DNA of 64,000 bases from GCA-020343675 sp964462945. GTDB taxonomy: Bacteria; Planctomycetota; Phycisphaerae; Sedimentisphaerales; Anaerobacaceae. Made by a program: the position numbers and the translations under genes. The stretch covers positions 1 to 64,000 of the forward strand of contig CAYWZW010000008.1 in NCBI GenBank assembly GCA_964462945.1. Direction: 5' to 3'. Shown here one piece after another: positions 45,329-52,221 of this stretch. Under the pieces are notes generated by a model. It ran no database searches, was not told where the DNA came from, and was given only the letters and a program-made list of their open reading frames with translations. How positions within the stretch are numbered: the first letter of the stretch is position 1; each line of letters begins with the position of its first letter.

Positions 45329-45692
45329 CAGGCCACGTGACCTGCTCGCGCTGGCGGAAAGAGACTACCAAGCCGCGTTGATTCTCGCTCATGCCGAAGA
45401 CCCACAACCAGACGCCGCGGGCTTTCATCTTCAGCAGGCAGTCGAGAAAGCTCTGAAGGCTTGGTTGGGCCTGAAGGGAATTGATTACCCGAGGACCCAT
45501 GACCTGAACCCGCTGATCGGGCTGCTCGAAGATCAAGATGAGGATATCGAGCCGTTCTGGATACTGCTGGAACTGAACCCGTTTGCCGTTCAATTTCGTT
45601 ATGAATTGCCCGGCGAGGACTTCTCCAACTTCGAACAGCTCGCCCAACTGACCAAACAGCTCCTGGCCCATGTCCGGTCTCTTTTGACATAG
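45315..45692 (+). CDS. hepT: HEPN domain protein (toxin-like partner)
   Basis: A 125-aa all-helical HEPN protein. ATG 45315 follows AAAGG; the frame also opens at 45285. AGFHLQQAVEKALKAWLGLK and IDYPRTHDLNPLIGLLEDQD are the HEPN signatures. The strict Rx4-6H ribonuclease motif is not obvious (the region reads PRTHDL), so activity is uncertain. It is paired with the MNT gene upstream. Probable toxin-antitoxin or abortive-infection module. Confidence 0.85.
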   Translation: MSPTDRPRDLLALAERDYQAALILAHAEDPQPDAAGFHLQQAVEKALKAWLGLKGIDYPRTHDLNPLIGLLEDQDEDIEPFWILLELNPFAVQFRYELPGEDFSNFEQLAQLTKQLLAHVRSLLT

Positions 45693-45745
45693 GGCCTGAC
45701 GGCTGTCTCCGAATAAAATCATTTTCATCTTTCCTCCATTCTTCC

Positions 45746-45774
45746 TTGCTCGACGGGCAAACAGCATCTATAAT
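45746..45774 (+). promoter_or_regulatory. Possible promoter upstream of the cupin cassette
   Basis: TTGCTC (45746-45751), a 17-bp spacer, TATAAT (45769-45774). It lies outside the predicted cassette boundary (45880) and points into the cupin gene. Nothing else is seen in 45693-45879. Confidence 0.4.
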
Positions 45775-45879
45775 TGAATATAGCGGATAGGATAGCTCTG
45801 AACCGGCAACGTCATAGTTTGTGCTTTCTTGTTTTATGCCAAGAGGCCTGGGATGTTATGCGGAAACCATATATACATA

Positions 45880-45886
45880 GTTAGGC
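45880..45886 (+). other. Cassette core site (left boundary)
   Basis: GTTAGGC, a perfect GTTRRRY integron recombination core. It lies 40 bp before the cupin start. No full attC or attI folds around it, so it could be a secondary insertion site. Confidence 0.45.
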
Positions 45887-45925
45887 CTGTTTTTACACGC
45901 CGCAACTACAACGGAGGAACACGAA

Positions 45926-46312
45926 ATGCGAATAGCCAAGAACGACATCCCAGTTAGAATCGACGTGCCGGGTGCAGTAGCTCGACAAAAGACGGATTTT
46001 GGCGATGCCTCCGGTTACGGCAAGATCAGCGGCGAGTACTTTTCCCTCGGCGCTGGTACGGATATCTCGCCGCTGCTCAAAGGGCTGGAGGGCGACCTGT
46101 GCCAGGCTCCGCACTGGGGCTACTTGTTGCAGGGTGAACTCACCGTCACTTACGCAGACGGCACTCATGAAGTGATCAACAGCGGGGACCTGTTCTACTG
46201 GCCGCCCGGACACACGGTCAAAGTCGGCGAAGATGCCGAGGTTATCCTGTTCAGTCCACAGGACGAGCATAGTGAGGTCATAGATCACATGCTTCGCAAG
46301 ATGAGCGGCTAA
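45926..46312 (+). CDS. Cupin domain protein (probable integron cassette gene)
   Basis: A 128-aa single-domain cupin behind GGAGG. HWGYLLQGELTVTYADGTHE is the first cupin motif and GDLFYWPPGHTVKVGEDAEV the second, with His ligands conserved in part. Small cupins bind metals and act as isomerases, oxygenases or sugar-binding proteins; the function here is unknown. The gene is flanked by GTTAGGC (45880) and an attC-like element (46338-46409) in the orientation expected for a gene cassette. The short leader and tail fit that reading. Confidence 0.8.
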   Translation: MRIAKNDIPVRIDVPGAVARQKTDFGDASGYGKISGEYFSLGAGTDISPLLKGLEGDLCQAPHWGYLLQGELTVTYADGTHEVINSGDLFYWPPGHTVKVGEDAEVILFSPQDEHSEVIDHMLRKMSG

Positions 46313-46337
46313 CTAACCTGGAAGGCACCGGCAACAT

Positions 46338-46409
46338 GCCTAACAACGTGTTGGACCGGACCGCTGGCTCACGTTCGCTTGCCGCTGCCGGTCAACGTAA
46401 GCGTTAGCC
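46338..46409 (+). other. attC-like site (59-base element)
   Basis: A 72-bp element with R'' GCCTAAC (46338-46344) and R' GTTAGCC (46403-46409), and inner arms GTTGGACCGG and CCGGTCAAC. The inner arms pair over 9 bp with one extra unpaired G on the L'' side, the extrahelical base that sets strand choice in attC sites. Spacer bases lie between the boxes and a variable terminal region between the arms. R' differs from GTTRRRY at one position. Beyond it, 46410-46794 holds no gene I can support. Confidence 0.7.
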
Positions 46410-46794
46410 AGATTCATTCAGTTGGAGGAATTAAAGAGGTCCGGTACATTTTTCGATGAGTTGTGCTTGATAATGATAGGTCTTGATGGGGGACAGAGGA
46501 CAGCCTGCATTACTGCGGAGCTTTGGGACGCAGACACCGGGCGTAGTTGTGCATGTGGCCCCACCAATTGTCCGACCGAAGCCAGTCCGATAACTAAGCA
46601 CCCCCAGTCCGTAATCAATCCAAGTACGCCCTCTTTCTGCTTTTGGCCTCGGCGTCCGGACTTTTTCCTTATAATGGTCCGCTTCCGGGTCGATATGAAG
46701 TGTGACAGCGAGAGCACACAGCCTTGATGAGATTAGCCTCGGCTCCATGAGAGCCAATTGCTGAACCGCAGAACTCTAAAAAGGGGGTGAATCT

Positions 46795-47094
46795 ATGAGT
46801 TACGCGATATTCCAAAGAGCAGCGAGTGCTTTGTTCCATTCCACGTATGGGGGACTCGCCGACCGCGACAGGATAAAAGTCGTCCAATTGTTCGACAGAT
46901 TGCTGGCAAAGGGCCACTCGATCCATGTTGATGAACTCCGTCGCCTGTGCAGAGATGCGGGCTATAACGAATCAACAGCCGATGATATCGCAGTGCTCTA
47001 TGACGATTTTTGTCTGATTCGGGGAGAACTCAAAAGCTCTGGCACAATCGACTACTGGCCAGCCGAACGCATAGAGCAAATAATCAGTGGGTAG
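46795..47094 (+). CDS. Small hypothetical protein
   Basis: A 99-aa predominantly helical protein with a clear AAGGGGGTG ribosome-binding site. No domain is recognised. It contains DRIKVVQLFDRLLAKGHSIH and DELRRLCRDAGYNESTADDI, a pattern compatible with a winged-helix-like or small helical fold. It lies alone in the accessory stretch; 57 bp separate it from the next gene, which may be cotranscribed. Confidence 0.6.
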   Translation: MSYAIFQRAASALFHSTYGGLADRDRIKVVQLFDRLLAKGHSIHVDELRRLCRDAGYNESTADDIAVLYDDFCLIRGELKSSGTIDYWPAERIEQIISG

Positions 47095-47151
47095 CGGTGA
47101 ATCTGCGGAACGCGTGTGAACGATAGTTGGTTACGAACCGGAGAAGATAGC

Positions 47152-47844
47152 ATGGGTGTAATTTCCAGACTATTCCGAGCACCGGAGCAAAACGACGGTT
47201 CCCATGTGCGATCGTGGGCGGAGAAACGCGAGCGGGAACTCCGGTATTCAAAAGAACTTTCGAAAGAGAATCTCATGGAGAATCTCTTCGCGGCAGTGAT
47301 GTGGGGCTTATCCTCCTTCGGCAGAAAGGATACGAGACGAAGCATCCCTTCAAAATACAGGGGGTTGGGGCTTGATCCAAGCGAGCATTATTCAGGGGAT
47401 GCGTCTCTTTTTGAGCTTGGATGCTACATGTATTTCCGACTGGACCTCTGGCTGTGTAAACACAAACCTCATCACAGGGAGCATATCTCAAGAACGTTCG
47501 CAAGTGGATTCACTAAATTGCTCACCCAAGCCCTTAACAGCAGAGATATTCCAGCACTTTTCGATCAGCGACTTTCACAATATGCGAAACTTCTCCGAGT
47601 TGGCGTAGATATCAAGGAATATCACGATCACCTTTTCCTACTCATCTTGCGCACGAGGGACAACTATCCCCCTGTACCTTACGATTCCAAGAACGAACCC
47701 ATGATAAGTCTCAGTGCTTTCGAGCACTTCGGTGTGGGTATCGCCGTTGCTGCTTGGGAGGAAAATATGATTCCCGGTTTAGTTAAAAGCATTGAGAATT
47801 ACTGCGCCTTGGTAGAACAGCAAGAGATAACAGAATCCACCTAA
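47152..47844 (+). CDS. Hypothetical protein
   Basis: A 230-aa protein from ATG 47152, preceded by GGAG; the frame opens at 47116. No export signal and no known domain. The sequence is rich in aromatic and charged residues (YMYFRLDLWLCKHKPHHREH; GVDIKEYHDHLFLLILRTRD) and is probably a helical cytoplasmic protein. Its lower GC content than the neighbouring operons and its orphan nature suggest acquisition by transfer. Confidence 0.65.
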   Translation: MGVISRLFRAPEQNDGSHVRSWAEKRERELRYSKELSKENLMENLFAAVMWGLSSFGRKDTRRSIPSKYRGLGLDPSEHYSGDASLFELGCYMYFRLDLWLCKHKPHHREHISRTFASGFTKLLTQALNSRDIPALFDQRLSQYAKLLRVGVDIKEYHDHLFLLILRTRDNYPPVPYDSKNEPMISLSAFEHFGVGIAVAAWEENMIPGLVKSIENYCALVEQQEITEST

Positions 47845-47922
47845 CATCGTATAACACTGATACGTTACACTATGCAGGTGATTGTAAGAGTCAACTAATA
47901 TGGAAGTTGCGGAATTCCAATC

Positions 47923-48369
47923 ATGACTTTGTTAAGAACGAGACATTCTCTTGAGTTCAATCCGCTATCAAGCCCCCTTGACCCCGATTTGTCTCCCTAC
48001 GCTGAGTCTTACGAAGACTATAAGACCAAACGCCAGGACCTGGGACGCCTCGTGGGCACGAACGACTTTGTTTGGTGTATACCTGCATCGCGCGATTTTC
48101 GGCATTATGAGATAATCAAGCCCGTTGAATGGGTCATTCAAGTGCGCGACAGCCGCATTCGAGGATATATCTGCGACCAAAGCTGGTTTGATTACCTGGA
48201 GGGGAGACGACCCAGCCTTGAAGGAGCGTACTTTACAGACAATCCTCCAGAAAATGAATACAGTGTCTTAGTTGATTATCCCCTTCAGCAAGATGAAATA
48301 AAAGCAATGAGGGTCTTTCGCTTTATTGATCCAGATCATGCGGATATTCTTTGTGAGAAACACTCTTGA
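47923..48369 (+). CDS. Hypothetical protein
   Basis: A 148-aa soluble protein without a recognisable domain. It contains DFRHYEIIKPVEWVIQVRDS and EYSVLVDYPLQQDEIKAMRV, suggesting an alpha/beta fold. No strong ribosome-binding site precedes ATG 47923. It belongs to the run of small orphan genes between the MNT/HEPN pair and the second pseudopilin. Confidence 0.55.
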   Translation: MTLLRTRHSLEFNPLSSPLDPDLSPYAESYEDYKTKRQDLGRLVGTNDFVWCIPASRDFRHYEIIKPVEWVIQVRDSRIRGYICDQSWFDYLEGRRPSLEGAYFTDNPPENEYSVLVDYPLQQDEIKAMRVFRFIDPDHADILCEKHS

Positions 48370-48455
48370 CAGTTCGGGTCACGTTATATTGACTGGGAAT
48401 ATCGGTTGGGCCTAAAAAGAATCGTCATTCCAAAACCTAATCAAGGGCAGGCGCC

Positions 48456-48815
48456 ATGAGTAAAAAGCAGCTAAGAGTCTTGTGGATGGGGATAGTCCTA
48501 TTTGTGCTGATGGGTTTTTTCCCGCCCGAAGCGCAGTATTTCCGAGGTGAACGCTGTGCAGTGGAATACGAATTTATATTGACTGCGCCCAACATAGCTT
48601 TTGGCGTTCTTTTAGTCCAGTGGGCTATTGCTGCAGCGGTCACAGGTGGCTTGATATACACCCTCAAAGTTGAGCCTGAACTTCTACTGAAGATTCGTTG
48701 CCGCATCTTGGCTTGGTTGTTCGCCAAACAGCCATATGAGGAACTACTCAGAACAGAGAGAGAAAAGAGAAGCCCATCGCAGGGCGGCAAACCACCAGAA
48801 AGCTCAGACAGATAG
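48456..48815 (+). CDS. Small membrane protein
   Basis: A 119-aa protein with two predicted transmembrane helices (VLWMGIVLFVLMGFFPP and FGVLLVQWAIAAAVTGGLIY) and a charged cytoplasmic tail. No domain is recognised. It follows AAGGGCAGGCGCC, a modest ribosome-binding site. Function unknown. Confidence 0.6.
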   Translation: MSKKQLRVLWMGIVLFVLMGFFPPEAQYFRGERCAVEYEFILTAPNIAFGVLLVQWAIAAAVTGGLIYTLKVEPELLLKIRCRILAWLFAKQPYEELLRTEREKRSPSQGGKPPESSDR

Positions 48816-48900
48816 CCAGTCCTGAAATTCCGGGGGGTACCTTGTTTATTTTCCCCTTTTCGTTGAGGTTCTTTCGTATCTCGCACACGAACCTTGATAC

Positions 48901-48930
48901 AGAATAATGGTGGGGTGAGCCCCACTCTAC
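48901..48930. repeat. Short palindromic repeat G, copy 1
   Basis: Matches 49311-49340 at 27 of 30 positions. The core is TGGGG-TGAG-CCCCA. It lies between the small membrane protein and the Cys-rich gene. Confidence 0.7.
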
Positions 48931-49026
48931 GCCTGCTGCTGTTCAGGATTCACGAGATTATTATCAAAAAATTCTCAAGCCCGCGGTCAACGCGCGCCGA
49001 GATATAGTCAGAAAGTGAGGTAAGAA

Positions 49027-49203
49027 ATGAGCAAGACGAACGAGCAATGCGAAAACTGCAAATTCTTTGAGCCTTCGAATTCTAAGTCAGGTACTTGTCA
49101 CAATCAAGGGATTTCTCCAAGTGCAAAATTCCCCCCATGCAAAAGTTGGCCCCACATCCGCCGGACGTTCGTATGTGGTCTCTTTGAGCGACGACCCGAC
49201 TGA
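49027..49203 (+). CDS. Small cysteine-rich protein
   Basis: A 58-aa product with a good GAGGTAAGAA ribosome-binding site. The motif CENCKFFEPSNSKSGTCHNQ followed by PPCKSW and a final Cys gives five or six cysteines spaced like small iron-sulfur or zinc-binding proteins (CxxCxxF ... C ... C). A widespread family of short CxxC-xF proteins looks like this; their role is unknown. It is shorter than most ORF cut-offs and easily missed. Confidence 0.6.
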   Translation: MSKTNEQCENCKFFEPSNSKSGTCHNQGISPSAKFPPCKSWPHIRRTFVCGLFERRPD

Positions 49204-49310
49204 CCTCCTAATCAGCCCATCAGCATCGCCATTGACCCTGGAAACAAGGGATGTACCTTGCTTGGTATCGGTAGACTTCGGCTTAGCACACGTAAATCTA
49301 TTCGCCACGG

Positions 49311-49340
49311 AGAATAATGGTGGGGCAAGCCCCACCCTAC
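49311..49340. repeat. Short palindromic repeat G, copy 2
   Basis: Second copy of the 48901-48930 repeat, about 410 bp away, core TGGGG-CAAG-CCCCA followed by CCCTAC. Confidence 0.7.
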
Positions 49341-49396
49341 ATTGTTGCGTCTCGGCGTTTGCCACGAATAAAGTCGAAGGCAGGGTATGGCGTGTC

Positions 49397-49426
49397 ACTT
49401 TAGGCACTTCAAACTTTAGGCACTTC
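49397..49426. repeat. Tandem 16-bp repeat
   Basis: ACTTTAGGCACTTC occurs twice with a 16-bp period, immediately after the pseudopilin gene's 3' end. Apart from this and repeat G, 49204-49434 shows nothing. Confidence 0.6.
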
Positions 49427-49434
49427 TTGTGACG

Positions 49435-50217
49435 CTACTGGACGGGGCTGGGTTTGTAGCCTAACTCGCCCCAGACGGCTTTTTGGACGTTGTGCAGGTC
49501 CTGGTTGCCGGGCATGTTCGACTCGGCGCCGTTGCGGGCGGTGTTCTGCCAGTAGTTGTAGTCCATCTCGGCGACTTTGATCGTGCGCGGGTCCTTCCAC
49601 TTCCAGTATTCGCTGTGCCCATCGGCGAAGGAGAAGTTCGTGCCGTCGCCGTGGCGGGCGGTGATCTGGTCCCACCATCGCTCCTGGTCGTACCAGACGG
49701 TCCAGCTCGCCGGGCTGAGGCGCCCCTCGTCGATAAAGACGGCCCGCTGGCTCGGGTGGCGAATCTGCGTCCTGTTCTTGACGACGTGGCCGGCGGCGCC
49801 GGGAATGGCGTCGTAGCCGTTCATCGCATCGGTGATGGCGTACGTGACGACCTCGCCGCGTATGCCGGTCGGGCACTTGTAGAGCCTGATGTTCGGGCAG
49901 TATTGATAAAGCAGGCCGCGTATGATGCCGTCGATTTGCTGCGGCGGCGTGGCATTCCGGCCGGGCCAATAGACCCAGCACGTGCCGTCTTTGTTTGCGC
50001 TGCCGGTGGCGGTGTTGCCGTTGACGAGCTTGTTGTCGTTGTCGTCGGCGTAAACGTTCCAGGCCAGCGCCATCTGCTTGACGTTGTTCAGGCACGCGGC
50101 ACGCTTACCCTGCTCCCTCACCCGGTTAAGGGCCGGCATCAAAATCGCCAGCAAGATCGCAATGATGGCGATGACGACCAGAAGCTCTATCAGCGTAAAT
50201 GCTCTTGGCTTTTGCAT
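49435..50217 (-). CDS. Type II pseudopilin-like protein (DUF1559-like)
   Basis: A 260-aa protein. FTLIELLVVIAIIAILLAIL directly after a short basic leader (MQKPRA) is the prepilin cleavage and methylation motif. NRVREQGKRAACLNNVKQM and WNVYADDNDN are the planctomycete pseudopilin pattern. FSFADGHSEYWKWKDPR near the C-terminus is the H-x-DG region typical of this group. It is longer than classical GspG (about 140 aa). Its role in planctomycetes is unclear. GAGGAGA is seen upstream on the minus strand. Confidence 0.88.
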   Translation of the reverse strand: MQKPRAFTLIELLVVIAIIAILLAILMPALNRVREQGKRAACLNNVKQMALAWNVYADDNDNKLVNGNTATGSANKDGTCWVYWPGRNATPPQQIDGIIRGLLYQYCPNIRLYKCPTGIRGEVVTYAITDAMNGYDAIPGAAGHVVKNRTQIRHPSQRAVFIDEGRLSPASWTVWYDQERWWDQITARHGDGTNFSFADGHSEYWKWKDPRTIKVAEMDYNYWQNTARNGAESNMPGNQDLHNVQKAVWGELGYKPSPVQ

Positions 50218-50251
50218 AACGGTCTCCTCTATTATACCCGGCTTTCGTTAT

Positions 50252-50465
50252 TTATTAACTCAAACTGACCGATTCTTAGTCCAACGCTACAGCAAGCCGT
50301 TCAATATACAGTAACATAACCCCATCTGTCATTCCCGCACCTGCTTTCGCAGGTGTAAACTTGTCCCCGCGAAAGCGGGGAGCGGAAATCCACTGATGCG
50401 GTTACGGCCCTGGATCCCTGCTTTCGCAGGGATGACAGCGCGAATCGGTCAGTTTGGGTTATTAA
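50252..50465. mobile_element. MITE-like palindromic element
   Basis: A 214-bp segment bounded by 24-bp inverted repeats (50252-50275 and 50442-50465, 22 of 24 complementary). Inside is a nested element bounded by TGTCATTCCC and GGGATGACA (about 50328-50437). This holds hairpins CACCTGC-TTTC-GCAGGTG (50338-50355), TCCCCGC-GAAA-GCGGGGA (50364-50381) and ATCCCTGC-TTTC-GCAGGGAT (50414-50433). No open reading frame of its own. It fills the gap between the pseudopilin and the Gfo/Idh/MocA gene. Confidence 0.65.
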
Positions 50466-50496
50466 GATGCGCCAAACCGGCCTGTTGTTCCAGCGT

Positions 50497-51888
50497 TTAA
50501 CCCAATGTCCAGGGTTTTCTGTACTTATAGTGTAACAACTGATTCGCCTTCTTATTGTTGAGAATTTGTTCGTTTTTCGGGTCCCAGTCGATTCGGGCCT
50601 TCGTCGCCAGCGCGATATTCGCCAGCAGGGCAAACGTCGTCGAGCGGTGCCCCGTTTCCATGTCGCAATTGGTCCGTCCGCGGCTTTTGACACAATCCAG
50701 GAAGTTCCGGATGTGCTGGACGGTCAGATCGCCGTCGGTTTGCGTGGACTGGGCCGGCTCGATTCGCGGCTTGGGGTCCTGGAATTGCCCGCCCTGTGAC
50801 GGGACGATATTGAAGCCCTTGCCCTCGGCGCCGCAATAGAGATTGCCGAGCGTGCCGCGCAGCTCGATTTCGCCTTCGATCAGGGCCTCGCCGCCGCTGG
50901 CCTCGTATTGCCCGAAGATCAGCAAGGCCCCGGAGGGCAGCTCGAAAATCACCTCCATCGTATCCGGGATGGTCCTGTCGTCGTCGATGGCGAACCGTCC
51001 GCCGTGCGCCGAGATGGAGACGGGCGCCTCCTGGCCCAGAATCCAGCGCATTGCGTCGAGATAGTGCACGCCCCAGTTGCCCACCTGTGAGGAATACGCT
51101 TCCCACCAGCGGAATTTATACAGGACGAGATTGTCCTTGTAGGGGCGGTTGGCGCGAGGACCGAGCCATAAATCCCAATCGAGGCCCGCCGGCGGAGCCG
51201 TATCGGGGCATTTGCCTATGCCGTCCGGGTACATATTGCTGATGCGATAGGCCCGGCCGACGGTGACCTTGCCGATCTTGCCCGCCTGAATGTCCCCGAC
51301 GGCCTGCATGTATTGCTTGGATGAGCGCCGATGGAGGCCGACCTGCGCGACCCGGTTGTATTTTTTTGCGGCTTCGACCATCTTCCGGCCTTCGACGACG
51401 GTGATCGACAGCGGCTTTTCCACATAGACGTCCTTCTCGGCCTGACAGGCCATAATCGCCATGATGGCGTGCCAGTGGTCGGGCGTCGCAATGACCACCG
51501 CATCGATGTCTTTGCGGTCGAGCAATTGGCGAAAGTCTTTATATCGCGCCACGTTGCCGCCCAACTTCTCCGTCATCTTCGGGACCCTGCCGCCCAGAGC
51601 ATCCAGGAGCTTCTTGTCCACTTTGGAATAATCCCTCATCAGGTAAGGCTCGTACACATCACACAGAGCGGTAACCTCGACGTCATCCTGTTGGAGAAAG
51701 CCGTCGAGAAGCTGCGTACCGCGGTTGCCCACGCCGATAAAGCCCACACGGATTTTCTCATTCGCCCCGCGTGCAGCCCGAGTTCCAGCAGTGCCCATAA
51801 CGTGCAGGCCCAACGCAATTGCCGCTGTTGACGCCGTCGAGTTTTTCAGAAATCTACGCCGTGTCGTTCTTTCTTCGTTTGTGCTCAT
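50497..51888 (-). CDS. Tat-exported Gfo/Idh/MocA family oxidoreductase
   Basis: A 463-aa protein. TTRRRFLKNSTASTAAIALG is a Tat signal. IRVGFIGVGNRGTQLLDGFL is the nucleotide-binding motif. DIDAVVIATPDHWHAIMAIM and VYVEKPLSITVVEGRKM (EKP motif) are family signatures. The C-terminal domain has SQVGNWGVHYLDAMRWILGQ. It is paralogous to the gene at 26414-27772. Likely a periplasmic sugar or inositol oxidoreductase. It is divergent from the zinc dehydrogenase gene 333 bp away. Confidence 0.88.
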   Translation of the reverse strand: MSTNEERTTRRRFLKNSTASTAAIALGLHVMGTAGTRAARGANEKIRVGFIGVGNRGTQLLDGFLQQDDVEVTALCDVYEPYLMRDYSKVDKKLLDALGGRVPKMTEKLGGNVARYKDFRQLLDRKDIDAVVIATPDHWHAIMAIMACQAEKDVYVEKPLSITVVEGRKMVEAAKKYNRVAQVGLHRRSSKQYMQAVGDIQAGKIGKVTVGRAYRISNMYPDGIGKCPDTAPPAGLDWDLWLGPRANRPYKDNLVLYKFRWWEAYSSQVGNWGVHYLDAMRWILGQEAPVSISAHGGRFAIDDDRTIPDTMEVIFELPSGALLIFGQYEASGGEALIEGEIELRGTLGNLYCGAEGKGFNIVPSQGGQFQDPKPRIEPAQSTQTDGDLTVQHIRNFLDCVKSRGRTNCDMETGHRSTTFALLANIALATKARIDWDPKNEQILNNKKANQLLHYKYRKPWTLG

Positions 51889-52116
51889 TTGCTATCTCCA
51901 AATAGTCTGTCCCGGCCTGATGATACTCCTTCAAGCGACAGTTTTTGAAAGACGCCTTGCCACTGGTATTATAAGGCCGAGCGCTGACCGTGAGAAGCCC
52001 AATTTTGGGGAATAAAGAAGTCCGCGCGACCCGCAGTGTCAAAATGGGTGGACATATCGAACACGCCGGTCTATAATCAGGCCGAATCCTGCGTGCCGCC
52101 GGGATGGGACCAGATA

Positions 52117-52161
52117 CCCCTGCTGTTGCAGGGGCAAGCTTGCCCCCGTGAAAACGGGGGC
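52117..52161. repeat. Two-hairpin palindromic element (copy C)
   Basis: Hairpin CCCCTGC-TGTT-GCAGGGG (52117-52134), spacer CAAGCTT, then GCCCCCGT-GAAA-ACGGGGGC (52142-52161). Same architecture as 33454-33497. It lies between divergent genes; the rest of 51889-52221 shows no gene. Confidence 0.8.
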
Positions 52162-52221
52162 TGCGAATGTCGCGTGTTTTAGAGGGCGTCTCTTTTTGGC
52201 GCTATCCAGCAGAGGAACTGA

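Noticed and set aside
46422..46727. 101-codon frame after the attC-like site, with overlapping minus-strand frames
   Set aside because: No ribosome-binding site, no domain, low-complexity composition, and competing frames on both strands. I left 46410-46794 as non-coding.
47846..47925. Possible second attC (ACCTAAC after the 230-aa hypothetical gene)
   Set aside because: The RYYYAAC box is present but no matching GTTRRRY or complementary inner arms follow within 150 bp.
49067..49432. 121-codon plus-strand frame overlapping the Cys-rich gene
   Set aside because: It runs through repeat G and the tandem repeat and has no ribosome-binding site; the overlapping 58-aa frame has a good site and patterned cysteines.
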